Source: Stomoxys calcitrans
Taxonomy: Eukaryota; Arthropoda; Insecta; Diptera; Muscidae
Length of the DNA stretch: 64,000 nt
Direction of reading: 5' to 3'
Assembly: GCF_963082655.1 (NCBI RefSeq)
Contig: NC_081553.1
Coordinates: 151,025,990 to 151,089,989, forward strand
Positions 27,258 through 37,530 of this stretch are shown here, one piece after another. Below the pieces are notes generated by a model, which did not search any database, was not told where the DNA came from, and saw only the letters and a list, made by a program, of their open reading frames with translations. Positions within the stretch are counted from its first letter, which is position 1; each line of letters starts with the position of its first letter. The position numbers were made by a program, and so were the translations under genes.

Positions 27258-28437
27258 CTGTTTTGTCTACCTAACACCCACAGTTCCCTAGATATAGAAT
27301 AATTTTTGTTGGATCATTCTGGAAGTGACTTGTGCGGATGGAATGTTTAATTTTTGTGTTTCTCGCAAACGATTAAGCGATTCGCAATCGGTTTGGTTCG
27401 TTTGAAAGCCAATAATAATATCTACAATTCCATCCTTTTTTTGTTTACCTAACACCCACAGATTCCTAGATATAGAATAATTATATGTTGGGTCATTCTG
27501 GAAGTGACTGGTGCGGATGGAATGTGTAATTTTCGTGTTTCTCGGAAACTACTTAACCGATTCGCAATCGGTTTGGTGCGTTTGAAAGCCAATAATAATA
27601 TCTACAATTCCATCCTTGTTTTGTCTACATAGCGCTCACAGTACCCTAGATATAGAATAATTTTATGTTGGGTCATTCTGGAAGTGACTTGTGCGGATGG
27701 AATGTTTAATTTTTGTGTTTCTCGGAAACGATTTAAGCGATTCGCAATCGGATTGATTCGTTTGAAAGCCAATAATAAAATCTCCTATTCAATACTTGCT
27801 TTATCTACCTAACACCCACAGTTTCCAAGATATAGAATAATTTTATGTTGGGCCATTCTGGAAGTGACTTGTGCGGATGGAATGTGTAATTTTCGTGTTT
27901 CTCGGAAACGACTTAACCGATTCGCAATCGGATTGATTCGTTTAAAAGCCAATTATAATATCTCCAAGTCAATACTTGTTTTGTCTACCTAACACCCACA
28001 GTTCCCTAGATTTAGAATAATTTTATGTTGAGTCATTCTGGAAGTGACTTGTGCGGATGGAATGTGCAATTTTCGTGTTTATCGGAACGACTTAACCGAT
28101 TCGCAATCGGATTGATTCATTTGAAAACCAATAATAATATCTACACTTCCATACTTGTTGTGTCTACCTAACACCCACAGATTCCTAGATATAGAATAAT
28201 TATATGTTGGGTCATTCTGGAAGTGACTGGTGCGGATGGAATGTGTAATTTTCGTTTCTCTCGGAAATGACTTAACCGATTTGCAATCCGATTTATTCGT
28301 TTGAAAGCCAATAATAATATCTACAATTACATACTTGTTTTGTCTACCTAACACCCACAGTTCCCTAGATATAGAATAATTTTATGTTGGGTCATTCTGG
28401 AAGTGACTTGTGCGGATGGAATGTGTAATTTTCGTAT
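27258..28437 (+). repeat. Remainder of 1604-bp unit, copy 1 (about 26834-28437)
   Basis: Together with 26834-27257 this forms a unit whose second copy starts near 28438. Monomers are of the TAACACCCAC type, with a TACATAGCGCTCACAGTACCC variant near 27630 and a single-base loss in TATCGGAACGACTT near 28081. The offset changes from 1603 to 1604 at about 27303, because this copy has lost one base in AATTTTTGTTGG. Confidence 0.85.
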
Positions 28438-30041
28438 TTCTCGGAAACGACTTAACCGATTCGCAATCGGATTGATTCGTTTGAAAGCCAATAATAATAT
28501 CTACAATTCCATCCCTATTTTGTCTACCTAACACCCACAGTTCCCTAGATATAGAATAATTTCTGGAAGTGACTTGTGCGGATGGAATGTGTAATTTTTG
28601 CGTTTCTCGGAAACAACTTAACTGATTCGCAATCGGATTGATTCGTTTGAAAGCCAATTATAATATCTCCAATTCCATACTCGTTTTGTCTACCTAACAA
28701 CCACAGTTTCCTAGATTTAGAATTATTTTATGTTGGGCCATTCTGGAAGTGACTGGTGCGGATGGAATGTGTAATTTTCGTATTTCTCGGAAACGACTTA
28801 ACCGATTCGCAATCGGATTGATTCGTTTAAAAGCCAATAATAATATCTACAATTCCATCCCTGTTTTGTCTACCTAACACCCACAGTTCCCTAGATATAG
28901 AATAATTTTATGTTGGATCATTCTGGAAGTGACTTGTGCGGATGGAATGTTTAATTTTTGTGTTTCTCGGAAACGATTAAGCGATTCGCAATCGGTTTGG
29001 TTCGTTTGAAAGCCAATAATAATATCTACAATTCCATCCTTTTTTTGTTTACCTAACACCCACAGATTCCTAGATATAGAATAATTATATGTTGGGTCAT
29101 TCTGGAAGTGACTGGTGCGGATGGAATGTGTAATTTTCGTGTTTCTCGGAAACTACTTAGCCGATTCGCAATCGGTTTGGTGCGTTTGAAAGCCAATAAT
29201 AATATCTACAATTCCATCCTTGTTTTGTCTACATAGCGCTCACAGTACCCTAGATATAGAATAATTTTATGTTGGGTCATTCTGGAAGTGACTTGTGCGG
29301 ATGGAATGTTTAATTTTTGTGTTTCTCGGAAACGACTTAAGCGATTCGCAATCGGATTGATTCGTTTGAAAGCCAATAATAAAATCTCCTATTCAATACT
29401 TGCTTTATCTACCTAACACCCACAGTTTCCAAGATATAGAATAATTTTATGTTGGGCCATTCTGGAAGTGACTTGTGCGGATGGAATGTGTAATTTTCGT
29501 GTTTCTCGGAAACGACTTAACCGATTCGCAATCGGATTGATTCGTTTAAAAGCCAATTATAATATCTCCAAGTCAATACTTGTTTTGTCTACCTAACACC
29601 CACAGTTCCCTAGATTTAGAATAATTTTATGTTGAGTCATTCTGGAAGTGACTTGTGCGGATGGAATGTGTAATTTTCGTGTTTATCGGAACGACTTAAC
29701 CGATTCGCAATCGGATTGATTCATTTGAAAACCAATAATAATATCTACACTTCCATACTTGTTGTGTCTACCTAACACCCACAGATTCCTAGATATAGAA
29801 TAATTATATGTTGGGTCATTCTGGAAGTGACTGGTGCGGATGGAATGTGTAATTTTCGTGTTTCTCGGAAACGACTTAACCGATTCGCAATCGGTTTGGT
29901 TCGTTTGAAAGCCAATAATAATATCTACAATTACATACTTGTTTTGTCTACCTAACACCCACAGTTCCCTAGATATAGAATAATTTTATGTTGGGTCATT
30001 CTGGAAGTGACTTGTGCGGATGGAATGTGTAATTTTCGTAT
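28438..30041 (+). repeat. 1604-bp unit, copy 2
   Basis: It repeats 26834-28437. Its length equals nine monomers less 14 bp (AATTTCTGG join near 28560) and two single-base losses. Near 29840-29910 it carries CGTGTTTCTCGGAAACG and CAATCGGTTTGGTTCG where copy 1 (28240-28310) has CGTTTCTCTCGGAAATG and CAATCCGATTTATTCG. This cluster of differences in one monomer against near identity elsewhere suggests conversion. Confidence 0.85.
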
Positions 30042-30863
30042 TTCTCGGAAACGACTTAACCGATTCGCAATCGGCTTGATTCGTTTGAAAGCCAATAATA
30101 ATGTCTACAATCCCATACTCGCTTTGTCCACCTAGCACTCACAGTTTCCGAGATATAGAATAATTTTATGTTGGGTCATTCTGGATGTGACTGGTGCAGA
30201 GGAAATTGGTCATTTTCGTTTTTCTCGGAAACGACTTAACCGATTCGCAATCGGATTGATTCGTTTGAAAGCTAATAATAAAATATACAATTCCATACTA
30301 GTTTTGTCTGCATAGCACTCACAGTTTCTGAGATATAGATAATTTTTACGTTGGGTCATTCTGGAAGTGACTTGTGCGGATGGAATATGTAATTTTCGTT
30401 TTTCTCGGAAACGACTTAACAGATTTGCAATCGGATTGATTCGTTTGAAAGCCAATAATAATATCTACAATTCCGTACTTGTTTTGTCTGCATAGCACTC
30501 GCCGTTTCCGAGATATAGATTATTTTTGGGTTGGGTCATTCTGGAAGTGACTTGTGCAGATGGAATATGTAATTTTCGTTTTTCTCGGAAACGACTTAAC
30601 CGATTCGAAATCAGATTGTTTCGTTTGAAAGCCAATAATAATGTCTACAGTCCCATACTCGTTTTGTCTACATAGCACTCACAGTTTCCGAGATATAGGA
30701 TAATTTTTTGTTGCGTCATTCTGGATGCGCCTGGTGCAGATGAAATATGTAATTTTCATTTTTCTCGAAAGCGACTTAACCTATTCGCAATCGGATTGAT
30801 TCGTTTGAAAGCAAATAATAATGTCTACAATATAATACTCGTTTTGTCCACCTAGCACTCGCC

Positions 30864-30952
30864 GTTTCCGAGATATAGAATAATTTTATGTTGGGTCATT
30901 CTGGAAGTGACTTGTGCGGATGGAATATGTAATTTTCGTTTTTCTCGGAAAC
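30864..30952. repeat. Half-monomer inverted pair GTTTCCGAGA / TCTCGGAAAC
   Basis: The 10-bp arms at 30864-30873 and 30943-30952 are exact reverse complements separated by 69 bp, so the outer span is 89 bp, close to half the monomer. The pair recurs in most monomers of the A-type classes. In the subfamily with TTTCCTAGATATAG (about 4.6-9.7 kb and 18-30 kb) the left arm is mutated to TTTCCTAGA and pairing is weaker. A long-range hairpin in single-stranded DNA or RNA is possible; this is inference. Confidence 0.75.
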
Positions 30953-30959
30953 GACTTAA

Positions 30960-30974
30960 CCGATTCGCAATCGG
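30960..30974. repeat. 15-bp dyad in each monomer (CCGATT-N3-AATCGG)
   Basis: CCGATT, then CGC, then AATCGG forms a perfect 6-bp inverted repeat with a 3-nt centre. The same dyad is present in most monomers, with centre CGC or TGC. Derived versions lose symmetry, such as CCTATT...AAACGG near 10340 and CCGATT...AATCGT near 10160. It could extrude a small hairpin or bind a dimeric protein; no function can be shown from sequence. Confidence 0.8.
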
Positions 30975-31883
30975 ATTGATTCGTTTGAAAGCCAATAATA
31001 ATATCTACAATTCCATACTGGTTTTGTCTACATAGCGCTCACAGTTTCCGAGATATAGAATAATTTTATGTTGGGCCATTCTGGAAGTGACTTGTGCGTA
31101 TGGAATATATAATTTTTGTTTTTCTCGGAAACGACTTAAGCGATTTGCAATCGGATTGATTCGTTTGAAAGCCAATAATAAAATCGACAATACCGTACTG
31201 GTTTTGTCTACCTAGCACTCACAGTTTCCAAGATACAGAATAATTTTATGTTGGGTCATTCTGGAAGTGACTTGTGCGGGTGGAATTAGTAATTTTCGTT
31301 TTTCTCGGAAACGACTTAACTGATTCGCAATCGGATTGATTCGTTTGAAAGCCAATAACATTCTCTACAATTCCATACTTGCCTTATCTACCTAGCACTC
31401 ACAGTTTCCGAGATAGAGAATAATTTTAGGTTGGGTCATTCTGGAAGTGACTTGTGCGGATGGAATATGTAATTTTCGTTTTTCTCGGAAACGACTTAAC
31501 CGATTCGCAATCGGATTGATTCGTTTGAAAGCCAATAATAATATCTACAATTCCATAGTCGTGTTGTCTACCTAGCGCTCACAGTTTCCGAGATATAGAA
31601 CAATTTAATGTTGGGTCATTCTGGAAGTGACTTGTGCGGATGGAATATGTAATTTTCGTTTTTCTCGGAAACGACTTAACCTATTTGCAATCGGATTGAT
31701 TCGTATGAAAACCAAACTAATGTCTACAATCCCATACTGGTTTTGTCTACATAGCACTCACAGTTTCCGAGATATAGAATAATTTTATGTTGGGTCATTC
31801 TGGAAGTGACTGGTGCAGATGAAATAGGTAATTTTCGTTTTTCTCGTCAACGACTTAACCGATTCGCAATCGGATTCATTCGC

Positions 31884-32525
31884 TTGAAAGCCAATAATAA
31901 TATCTACAATCCCATTTTCGTTTTTCTCGGAAACGACTTAACCGATTTGCAATCGGATTGATTCGTTTGAAAGCCAATAATAATATCTACAATTCCATCC
32001 TTTTTTGTCTACCTAGGACTCACATTTTCCGAGAAATAGAAAAACTTTATGTTTGGTCATTCTCGGAGTGTTTTGTGCGGATGGAATATGTAACATTTAC
32101 AGTTTCCGAGATATAAAATAATTTTATGTTGGACCATTCTCAGATTACATATTCCATTCTTGTGCGGAAGGAGTAAGTAATTTTCGTGTTTCTCAGAAAC
32201 GACTTAACCTATTCGCAATCGGGTTGATTCGTTTGAAAGCCAATAATAATTTCTACAATGCCGGGCTTATTCTGCGTACCTAGCACTAATAGTTTCCGTG
32301 ATATAGAATTATTTTATGCTGGGTCATTTTCGGAGTGACTTGAGCGGATATAATATGTAATTTTCGTGTTTCTCGGAATCGGCTTAACCGCTTCGTAATC
32401 GGATTGATTTGTTTGAAAGCCAATAATAATATCTACAATCCCCTGCTCGTTTTTCTACCTAGCACTAACCGTTTCCGAGATGTAGATTATTTTTAGGTTG
32501 GTCATTCTGGAAGTGATTATTATTA
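31884..32525 (+). repeat. 642-bp unit with E-type derivative, copy 1
   Basis: The unit contains a strongly rearranged monomer: GGAATATGTAACATTTACAG jumps from the middle of one monomer to the GTTTCCGAG landmark of the next (over 100 bp missing), followed by CATTCTCAG and a 14-15-bp inverted stretch. Other private changes are CAATGCCGGGCTTATTCTGC and GGAATCGGCTTAACCGCTTC. The copy ends at an irregular join GTGATTATTATTATTGAAAG near 32514-32530. Confidence 0.88.
32144..32183. repeat. Foldback palindrome from micro-inversion, copy 1
   Basis: ATTACATATTCCAT is the reverse complement of ATGGAATATGTAAT, which is part of the normal monomer. It stands here on the plus strand just before TTGTGCGG and a decayed direct copy (AAGGAGTAAGTAAT). 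The arms are now imperfect. Confidence 0.8.
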
Positions 32526-33167
32526 TTGAAAGCCAATAATAATATCTACAATCCCATTTTCGTTTTTCTCGGAAACGACTTAACCGATTTGCAATCGGAT
32601 TGATTCGTTTGAAAGCCAATAATAATATCTACAATTCCATCCTTTTTTGTCTACCTAGCACTCACAGTTTCCGAGAAATAGAAAAACTTTATGTTTGGTC
32701 ATTCTCGGAGTGTTTTGTGCGGATGGAATATGTAACATTTACAGTTTCCGAGATATAAAATAATTTTATGTTGGACCATTCTCAGATTACATATTCCATT
32801 CTTGTGCGGAAGGAATAAGTAATTTTCGTGTTTCTCAGAAACGACTTAACCTATTCGCAATCGGATTGATTCGTTTGAAAGCCAATAATAATTTCTACAA
32901 TGCCGGGCTTATTCTGCGTACCTAGCACTAATAGTTTCCGTGATATAGAATTATTTTATGCTGGGTCATTTTCGGAGTGACTTGCGCGGATATAATATGT
33001 AATTTTCGTGTTTCTCGGAATCGGCTTAACCGCTTCGTAATCGGATTGATTTGTTTGAAAGCCAATAATAATATCTACAATCCCCTGCTCGTTTTTCTAC
33101 CTAGCACTAACCGTTTCCGAGATGTAGATTATTTTTAGGTTGGTCATTCTGGAAGTGACTGGTGCAG
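32526..33167 (+). repeat. 642-bp unit with E-type derivative, copy 2
   Basis: It repeats copy 1 from TTGAAAGCCAATAATAATATC up to about 33158. Differences seen by eye are few, such as GGAATAAG for GGAGTAAG near 32815, GGATTGATTCG for GGGTTGATTCG near 32862, and TTGCGCGG for TTGAGCGG near 32983. After 33158 the text returns to ordinary monomers. Confidence 0.88.
32786..32825. repeat. Foldback palindrome, copy 2
   Basis: The same arrangement as the one 642 bp upstream, carried by the tandem duplication. The right arm reads AAGGAATAAGTAAT, one base closer to symmetry than copy 1. Confidence 0.8.
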
Positions 33168-33668
33168 ATGAAATATGTAATTTTCATTTTTCTCGAAAAC
33201 GACTTAACCGATTTGCAATCGGATTGATTCGTTTGAAAGCTAATAATAATATCTACAATTCCATACTTGCCTTGTCTACATAGCACTCACAGTTTCCGAG
33301 ATAGAGAATAATTTTAGGTTGGGTCATTCTGGAAATGACTTGTGCAGATGAAATAGGTAATTTTCGTTTTTCTCGTAAACGACTTAACCGATTCGCAATC
33401 GGGTTGATTCGCTTGAAAGCCAATAATAATATCGTAATTCCATATTGGTTTGTCTACCTAGCTCACACCGTTTCCGAGATATAGATTATTTTTAGGTTGG
33501 GTCATTCTGGAAGTGACTTGTGCGGATGGAATATGTAATTTTCGTTTTTATCGGAAACGATTTAACCTATTTGCAATCGGATTGATTCGTTTGAAAGCCA
33601 ATAATAATATCTACAATCCCATACTCGTTTTGTCTACCTAGCACTCACAGTTTCCGAGATATAGAATG
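33168..33668 (+). repeat. A-type monomers
   Basis: Three ordinary monomers, one of the GATGAAATAGG type with CGTAATTCCATATTGG, resembling HOR-I sequence. Nothing else seen. Confidence 0.8.
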
Positions 33669-34207
33669 ACTTTGTGTTGGATCATTCTGGAAGTGTTTGG
33701 TGCTGATGAAATAGGTAATTTTCGTTTTTCTCTTAAACGACTTAACCGATACGCAATCGGGTTGATTCGATTGAAAGCCAATAATAATGTCTACAATCCC
33801 ATACTCGTTTTGTCTACCTAGGATTCACCGTTTCCGAGATATAGATTATTTTTAGGTTGGGTCATTCTGGAAGTGACTTGTGCGCATGGAATATGTAATT
33901 TTCGTTTATCTCGGAAACGACTTAACCGATTTGCAATCGGATTTATTAGTTTGAAAGCCAATAATAATATCTACATTTCCATACTCGTGTTGTCTACCTA
34001 GCACTCACAGTTTCCGAGATAGAGAATAATTTTAGGTTGGGTCATTCTGGATATGACTTGTGCGGATGGAATATGTAATTTTCGTTTTCTCGGAAACGAC
34101 TTAACCGATTTACAACAGTATTGATTCGTTTGAAAGCCAATAATAATGTCTACAATCCCACACTGGTTTTGTCTACATAGCATTCACAGTTTCCGAGATA
34201 TAGAATA
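33669..34207 (+). repeat. 539-bp (3-monomer) tandem unit, copy 1
   Basis: Three monomers: one with GGTGCTGATGAAATAGG and TCTCTTAAACG, one with GTGCGCATGGAATATG, and one with TTTTCGTTTTCTCGG (one T short) and CGATTTACAACAGTATTG. The length is three times 180 less that single base. It repeats immediately downstream. Confidence 0.88.
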
Positions 34208-34746
34208 ATTTTATGTTGGATCATTCTGGAAGTGTTTGGTGCTGATGAAATAGGTAATTTTCGTTTTTCTCTTAAACGACTTAACCGATACGCAATCGGG
34301 TTGATTCGATTGAAAGCCAATAATAATGTCTACAATCCCATACTCGTTTTGTCTACCTAGGACTCACCGTTTCCGAGATATAGATTATTTTTAGGTTGGG
34401 TCATTCTGGAAGTGACTTGTGCGCATGGAATATGTAATTTTCGTTTTTCTCGGAAACGACTTAACCGATTTGCAATCGGATTGATTAGTTTGAAAGCCAA
34501 TAATAATATCTACATTTCCATACTCGTGTTGTCTACCTAGCACTCACAGTTTCCGATATAGAGAATAATTTTAGGTTGGGTCATTCTGGATATGACTTGT
34601 GCGGATGGAATATGTAATTTTCGTTTTCTCGGAAACGACTTAACCGATTTACAACAGTATTGATTCGTTTGAAAGCCAATAATAATGTCTACAATCCCAC
34701 ACTGGTTTTGTCTACAAAGCATTCACAGTTTCCGAGATATAGAATA
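34208..34746 (+). repeat. 539-bp tandem unit, copy 2
   Basis: It repeats the previous 539 bp with few substitutions, for example GGACTCACCG for GGATTCACCG near 34360 and CCGATATAGAG for CCGAGATAGAG near 34554. It then continues into ordinary monomers. Confidence 0.88.
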
Positions 34747-35455
34747 ATTTTATGTTGGGTCAATCTGGAAGTGACTTGTGCGGATGGAATATGTAATTTT
34801 CGTTTTTCTCGGAAACAACTTAACCGATTTGCAATCGGATTGATTCATTTGAAAGCCAATAATAATATCTATATTTACATACTGGCTTTGACTATCTAGC
34901 ACTTACCGTTTCCGAGATATAGATTATTTTTCGGTTGGGTCATTCTGGAAGTGACTTGTGCGGATGGAATATGTAATTTTCGTTTTTCTCGGAAACGACT
35001 TAACCGATTCGCAATCGGATTGATTCGTTTGAAATCCAATAATAATATCTACAGTCGCATACTCGTTTTGCCTACATAGCACACACAGTTTCCGAGATAT
35101 AGAATAATTTTATGTTGGGTCTTTCTGGAAGTGACTTGTGCGGATGGAATATGTAATTCTGGGTCAATCTGGAAGTGACTTGTGCGGATGGAATATGTAA
35201 TTTTCGTTTTTCTCGGAAACGACTTAACCGATTCATAATCGGATTGATTCGTATGAAAGCCGAAAATAATGTCTACAATCCCGTACTGGTTTTGTCTACA
35301 TAGCGCTCACAGTTTCCGAGATATAGAATAATTTTATGTTGGGTCATTCTAAAAGTGAATGGTGCAGATGAACTAGGTAATTTTCGTTTTTCTCGTAAAC
35401 GACTTAACCGATTCGCAATCGGATTGATACGCTTGAAAGCCATTAATAATATCTA
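34747..35455 (+). repeat. A-type monomers with one shortened copy
   Basis: Near 35155-35165 the join GTAATTCTGGGTCAATCTGG shows that one monomer lost most of its length. The others are normal apart from private substitutions such as CTATATTTACATACTGGC near 34870. No gene. Confidence 0.8.
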
Positions 35456-36003
35456 CAATCCCAATTTCGTTTTTCTCGGAAACGACTTAACCGATTTGCA
35501 ATCGGATTGATTCGTTTGAAAGCCAATAATAATATCTACAATTCCATCCTTGTTGTGTCTACCTAACACTCGCAGTTTCCGAGGAAAAGAAAAACTTTAT
35601 GTTAGGTTATTCTCGGAGTGTTTTGTGCGGATGGAATATGTAACACTTACAGTTTCCGAGATATAAAATAATTTTATGTTGGACCATTCTCAGATTACAT
35701 ATTCCATTCTTGTGCGGAAGGAATAAGTTATTTTCGTGTTTCTCAGAAACGACTTAACCTATTCGCAATCGGATTGATTCGTTTGAAAGCCAATAATAAT
35801 TTCTACAATGCCAGGCTTATTCTGCGTACAAAGCACAAATAGTTTCCGTGATATAGAATTATTTTATGCTGGGTCATTTTCCGAGTGACTTGCGCGGATA
35901 TAATATGTAATTTTCGTGTTTCTCGGAATAATAATATCTACAATCCCCTACTCGTTTTTTCTACCTAGCACTAACCGTTTCCGAGATATAGATTATTTTT
36001 AGG
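35456..36003 (+). repeat. E-type derivative, third and diverged copy
   Basis: Landmarks of the 642-bp unit recur: CCCAATTTCGTTTTTCTC, GTAACACTTACAGTTTCCG, CATTCTCAGATTACATATTCC, CAATGCCAGGCTTATTCTGC. It is shortened at about 35928, where TCTCGGAATAATAATATC joins two landmarks and drops roughly 60 bp present in copies 1 and 2. Substitution load is clearly higher than between copies 1 and 2. Confidence 0.82.
35694..35733. repeat. Foldback palindrome, copy 3
   Basis: The ATTACATATTCCAT inverted stretch followed by TTGTGCGG and AAGGAATAAGTTAT. The right arm is the most decayed of the four. Confidence 0.78.
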
Positions 36004-37018
36004 TTGGGTCATTGTGAAAGTGACTGGTGCAGATGAAATATTTAATTTTCATTTTTCTCGAAAACGACTTAACCGATTTGCAATCGTATTGATTCGTTTG
36101 AAAGCCAATAATAATATCTGCAATTCCATACTTGCCTTGTCTACCTAGCACTCACTGTTTCCGAGATAGAGAATAATTTTAAGTTGGGTCATTCTGGAAG
36201 TGACTTGTGCGGATGGAATATGTAATTTTCGTCTTTCTCGGAAACGACTTAACCGATTCGCAATCGGATTGATTCGTTTGAAAGCCAATAATAATATCTA
36301 CAATTACTTACTGGTTTTGTCTACCTAGCACTCACCGTTTCCGAGATATAGATAATTTTTAAGTTGGGTCATTCTGGAAGTGACTTGTGCGGATGGAATA
36401 TGTAATTTTCGTTTTTCTCGGAAACGACTTAACCGATTCGCAATCGAATTGATTCGTTTGAAATCCAATAATAATATCTACAATCGCAAACCCGTTCTGT
36501 CTACCTAGCACTCACCGTTTCCGAGATATAGAACAATTTAATGTTGGGTCATTCTGGAAGTGACTGGTGCAGATGAACTAGGTAATTTTCGTTTTTCTCT
36601 TAAACGACTTTACCGATTCGCAATCGGATTGATTCGCTTGAAAGCCAATAATAATATCTACAACATAATAATTGTTTTGTCTACCTAGCACTCACCGTTT
36701 TCCGAGATATAGATTATTTTTAGGTTGGGTCATTTTGGAAGTGACTTGTGCGGATGGAATATGTAATTTTCGTTTTTCTCGGAAACGACTTAACCGATTC
36801 ACAATCGGATTGATTCGTATGAAAGCCAAACGAATGTCTACAATCCCATACTGGTTTTGTCTACATAGCACTCACAATTTCCGAGATATAGAATAATTTA
36901 ATGTTGGGTCATTCTGGAAGTGACTGTTGCAGATGAAATAGGTAATTTTCGTTTTTCTCGGAAACGACTTAACCGATTCGCAATCGGATTCATTCGCTTG
37001 AAAACCAATTATAATATC
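36004..37018 (+). repeat. A-type monomers
   Basis: Five to six full-length monomers with mixed GTGCGGATGG and GTGCAGATGAAATAGG classes. A one-base insertion CCGTTTTCCGAG is seen near 36697. No further structure. Confidence 0.8.
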
Positions 37019-37530
37019 TACAATCCCATTTTCGTTGTTCTCGGAAACGTCTTAACCGATTTGCAATCGGATTAATTCGTTTGAAAGCCAATAATAATAT
37101 CTACAAATCCATCCTTTCTTGTCTACCTAGCACTCACAGTTTCCGAGAAATAGAAAATCTTTATGTTGGATTATTCTCGGAGTATTTTGTGATTGTGGAA
37201 TATGTAACACTTACAGTTTCCGAGATATAAAATAATTTTATGTTGGACCATTCTCAGATTACATATTCCATTCTTGTGCGGATGGAATATGTAATTTTCG
37301 TGTTTCTCAGAAACGACTTAACCTATTCGCAATCGGATTGATTCGTTTGAAAGCCAATAATAATTTCTACGATGCCAGGCTTATTCTGCGTACCTAGCAC
37401 TAAAATTTTCCGTGATATAGTATTATTTTTGCTGGGTCATTCTCAGAGTGACTTGTGCGGATATAATATGTAATTTTCGTGTTTCTCGGAATCGGCTTAA
37501 CCGCTTTGTTTAAAAGCCAATAATAATATC
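37019..37530 (+). repeat. E-type derivative, fourth copy
   Basis: The same landmark series as the 642-bp unit (CCCATTTTCGTTGTTCTC, GTAACACTTACAG, CAGATTACATATTCC, GATGCCAGGCTTATTCTGC), with its own decay. It ends in a truncated join TTAACCGCTTTGTTTAAAAG near 37498. This copy holds the only perfect version of the palindrome, so it is probably closest to the original rearrangement. Confidence 0.82.
37258..37295. repeat. Perfect 14-bp foldback palindrome, copy 4
   Basis: The left arm 37258-37271 (ATTACATATTCCAT) and right arm 37282-37295 (ATGGAATATGTAAT) are exact reverse complements around a 10-nt loop TCTTGTGCGG. The right arm is the normal monomer sequence, so the left arm is an inverted duplicate of it. 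Confidence 0.9.

Larger units (their letters stand above)
30864..31043 (+). repeat. Reference-quality 180-bp monomer
   Basis: This copy has no internal deletion and matches the majority base at almost every position, so it serves as a type monomer. Taking GTTTCCGAGA as base 1, the order is: GTTTCCGAGA (1-10), an AT-rich stretch, GGTCATTCTGGAAG (31-44), GTGCGGATGGAATATG (51-66), TCTCGGAAAC (80-89), CCGATTCGCAATCGG (97-111), TTCGTTTGAAAGCC (117-130), AATAATAATATCTACAATTCC (131-151, an A-rich tract), and TTGTCTACATAGCGCTCACA up to the next monomer. G+C is 66 of 180 in the equivalent consensus. The phase stays at exactly 180 over many successive monomers, for example 9001-9720. Confidence 0.95.
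30042..31883 (+). repeat. Diverse A-type monomers
   Basis: About ten monomers close to the consensus but each with private changes, and without a visible higher-order period. Variants include CATTCTGGATGCGCCTGG near 30720 and CGTATGAAAACCAAACTAATG near 31700. The cleanest full-length monomer in the window lies here. No gene, no insertion. Confidence 0.85.

Noticed and set aside
30880..30900. Telomere-like TTAGG motifs, as in ATTTTTAGGTTGGG of many monomers
   Set aside because: It occurs once per monomer in part of the copies and never in short tandem runs, so it is not telomeric repeat.
32144..32183. Transcription terminator or attachment-site hairpin
   Set aside because: The stem derives from inversion of the neighbouring satellite sequence, has no gene near it, and lacks a U-tract. 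A rearrangement origin explains it.
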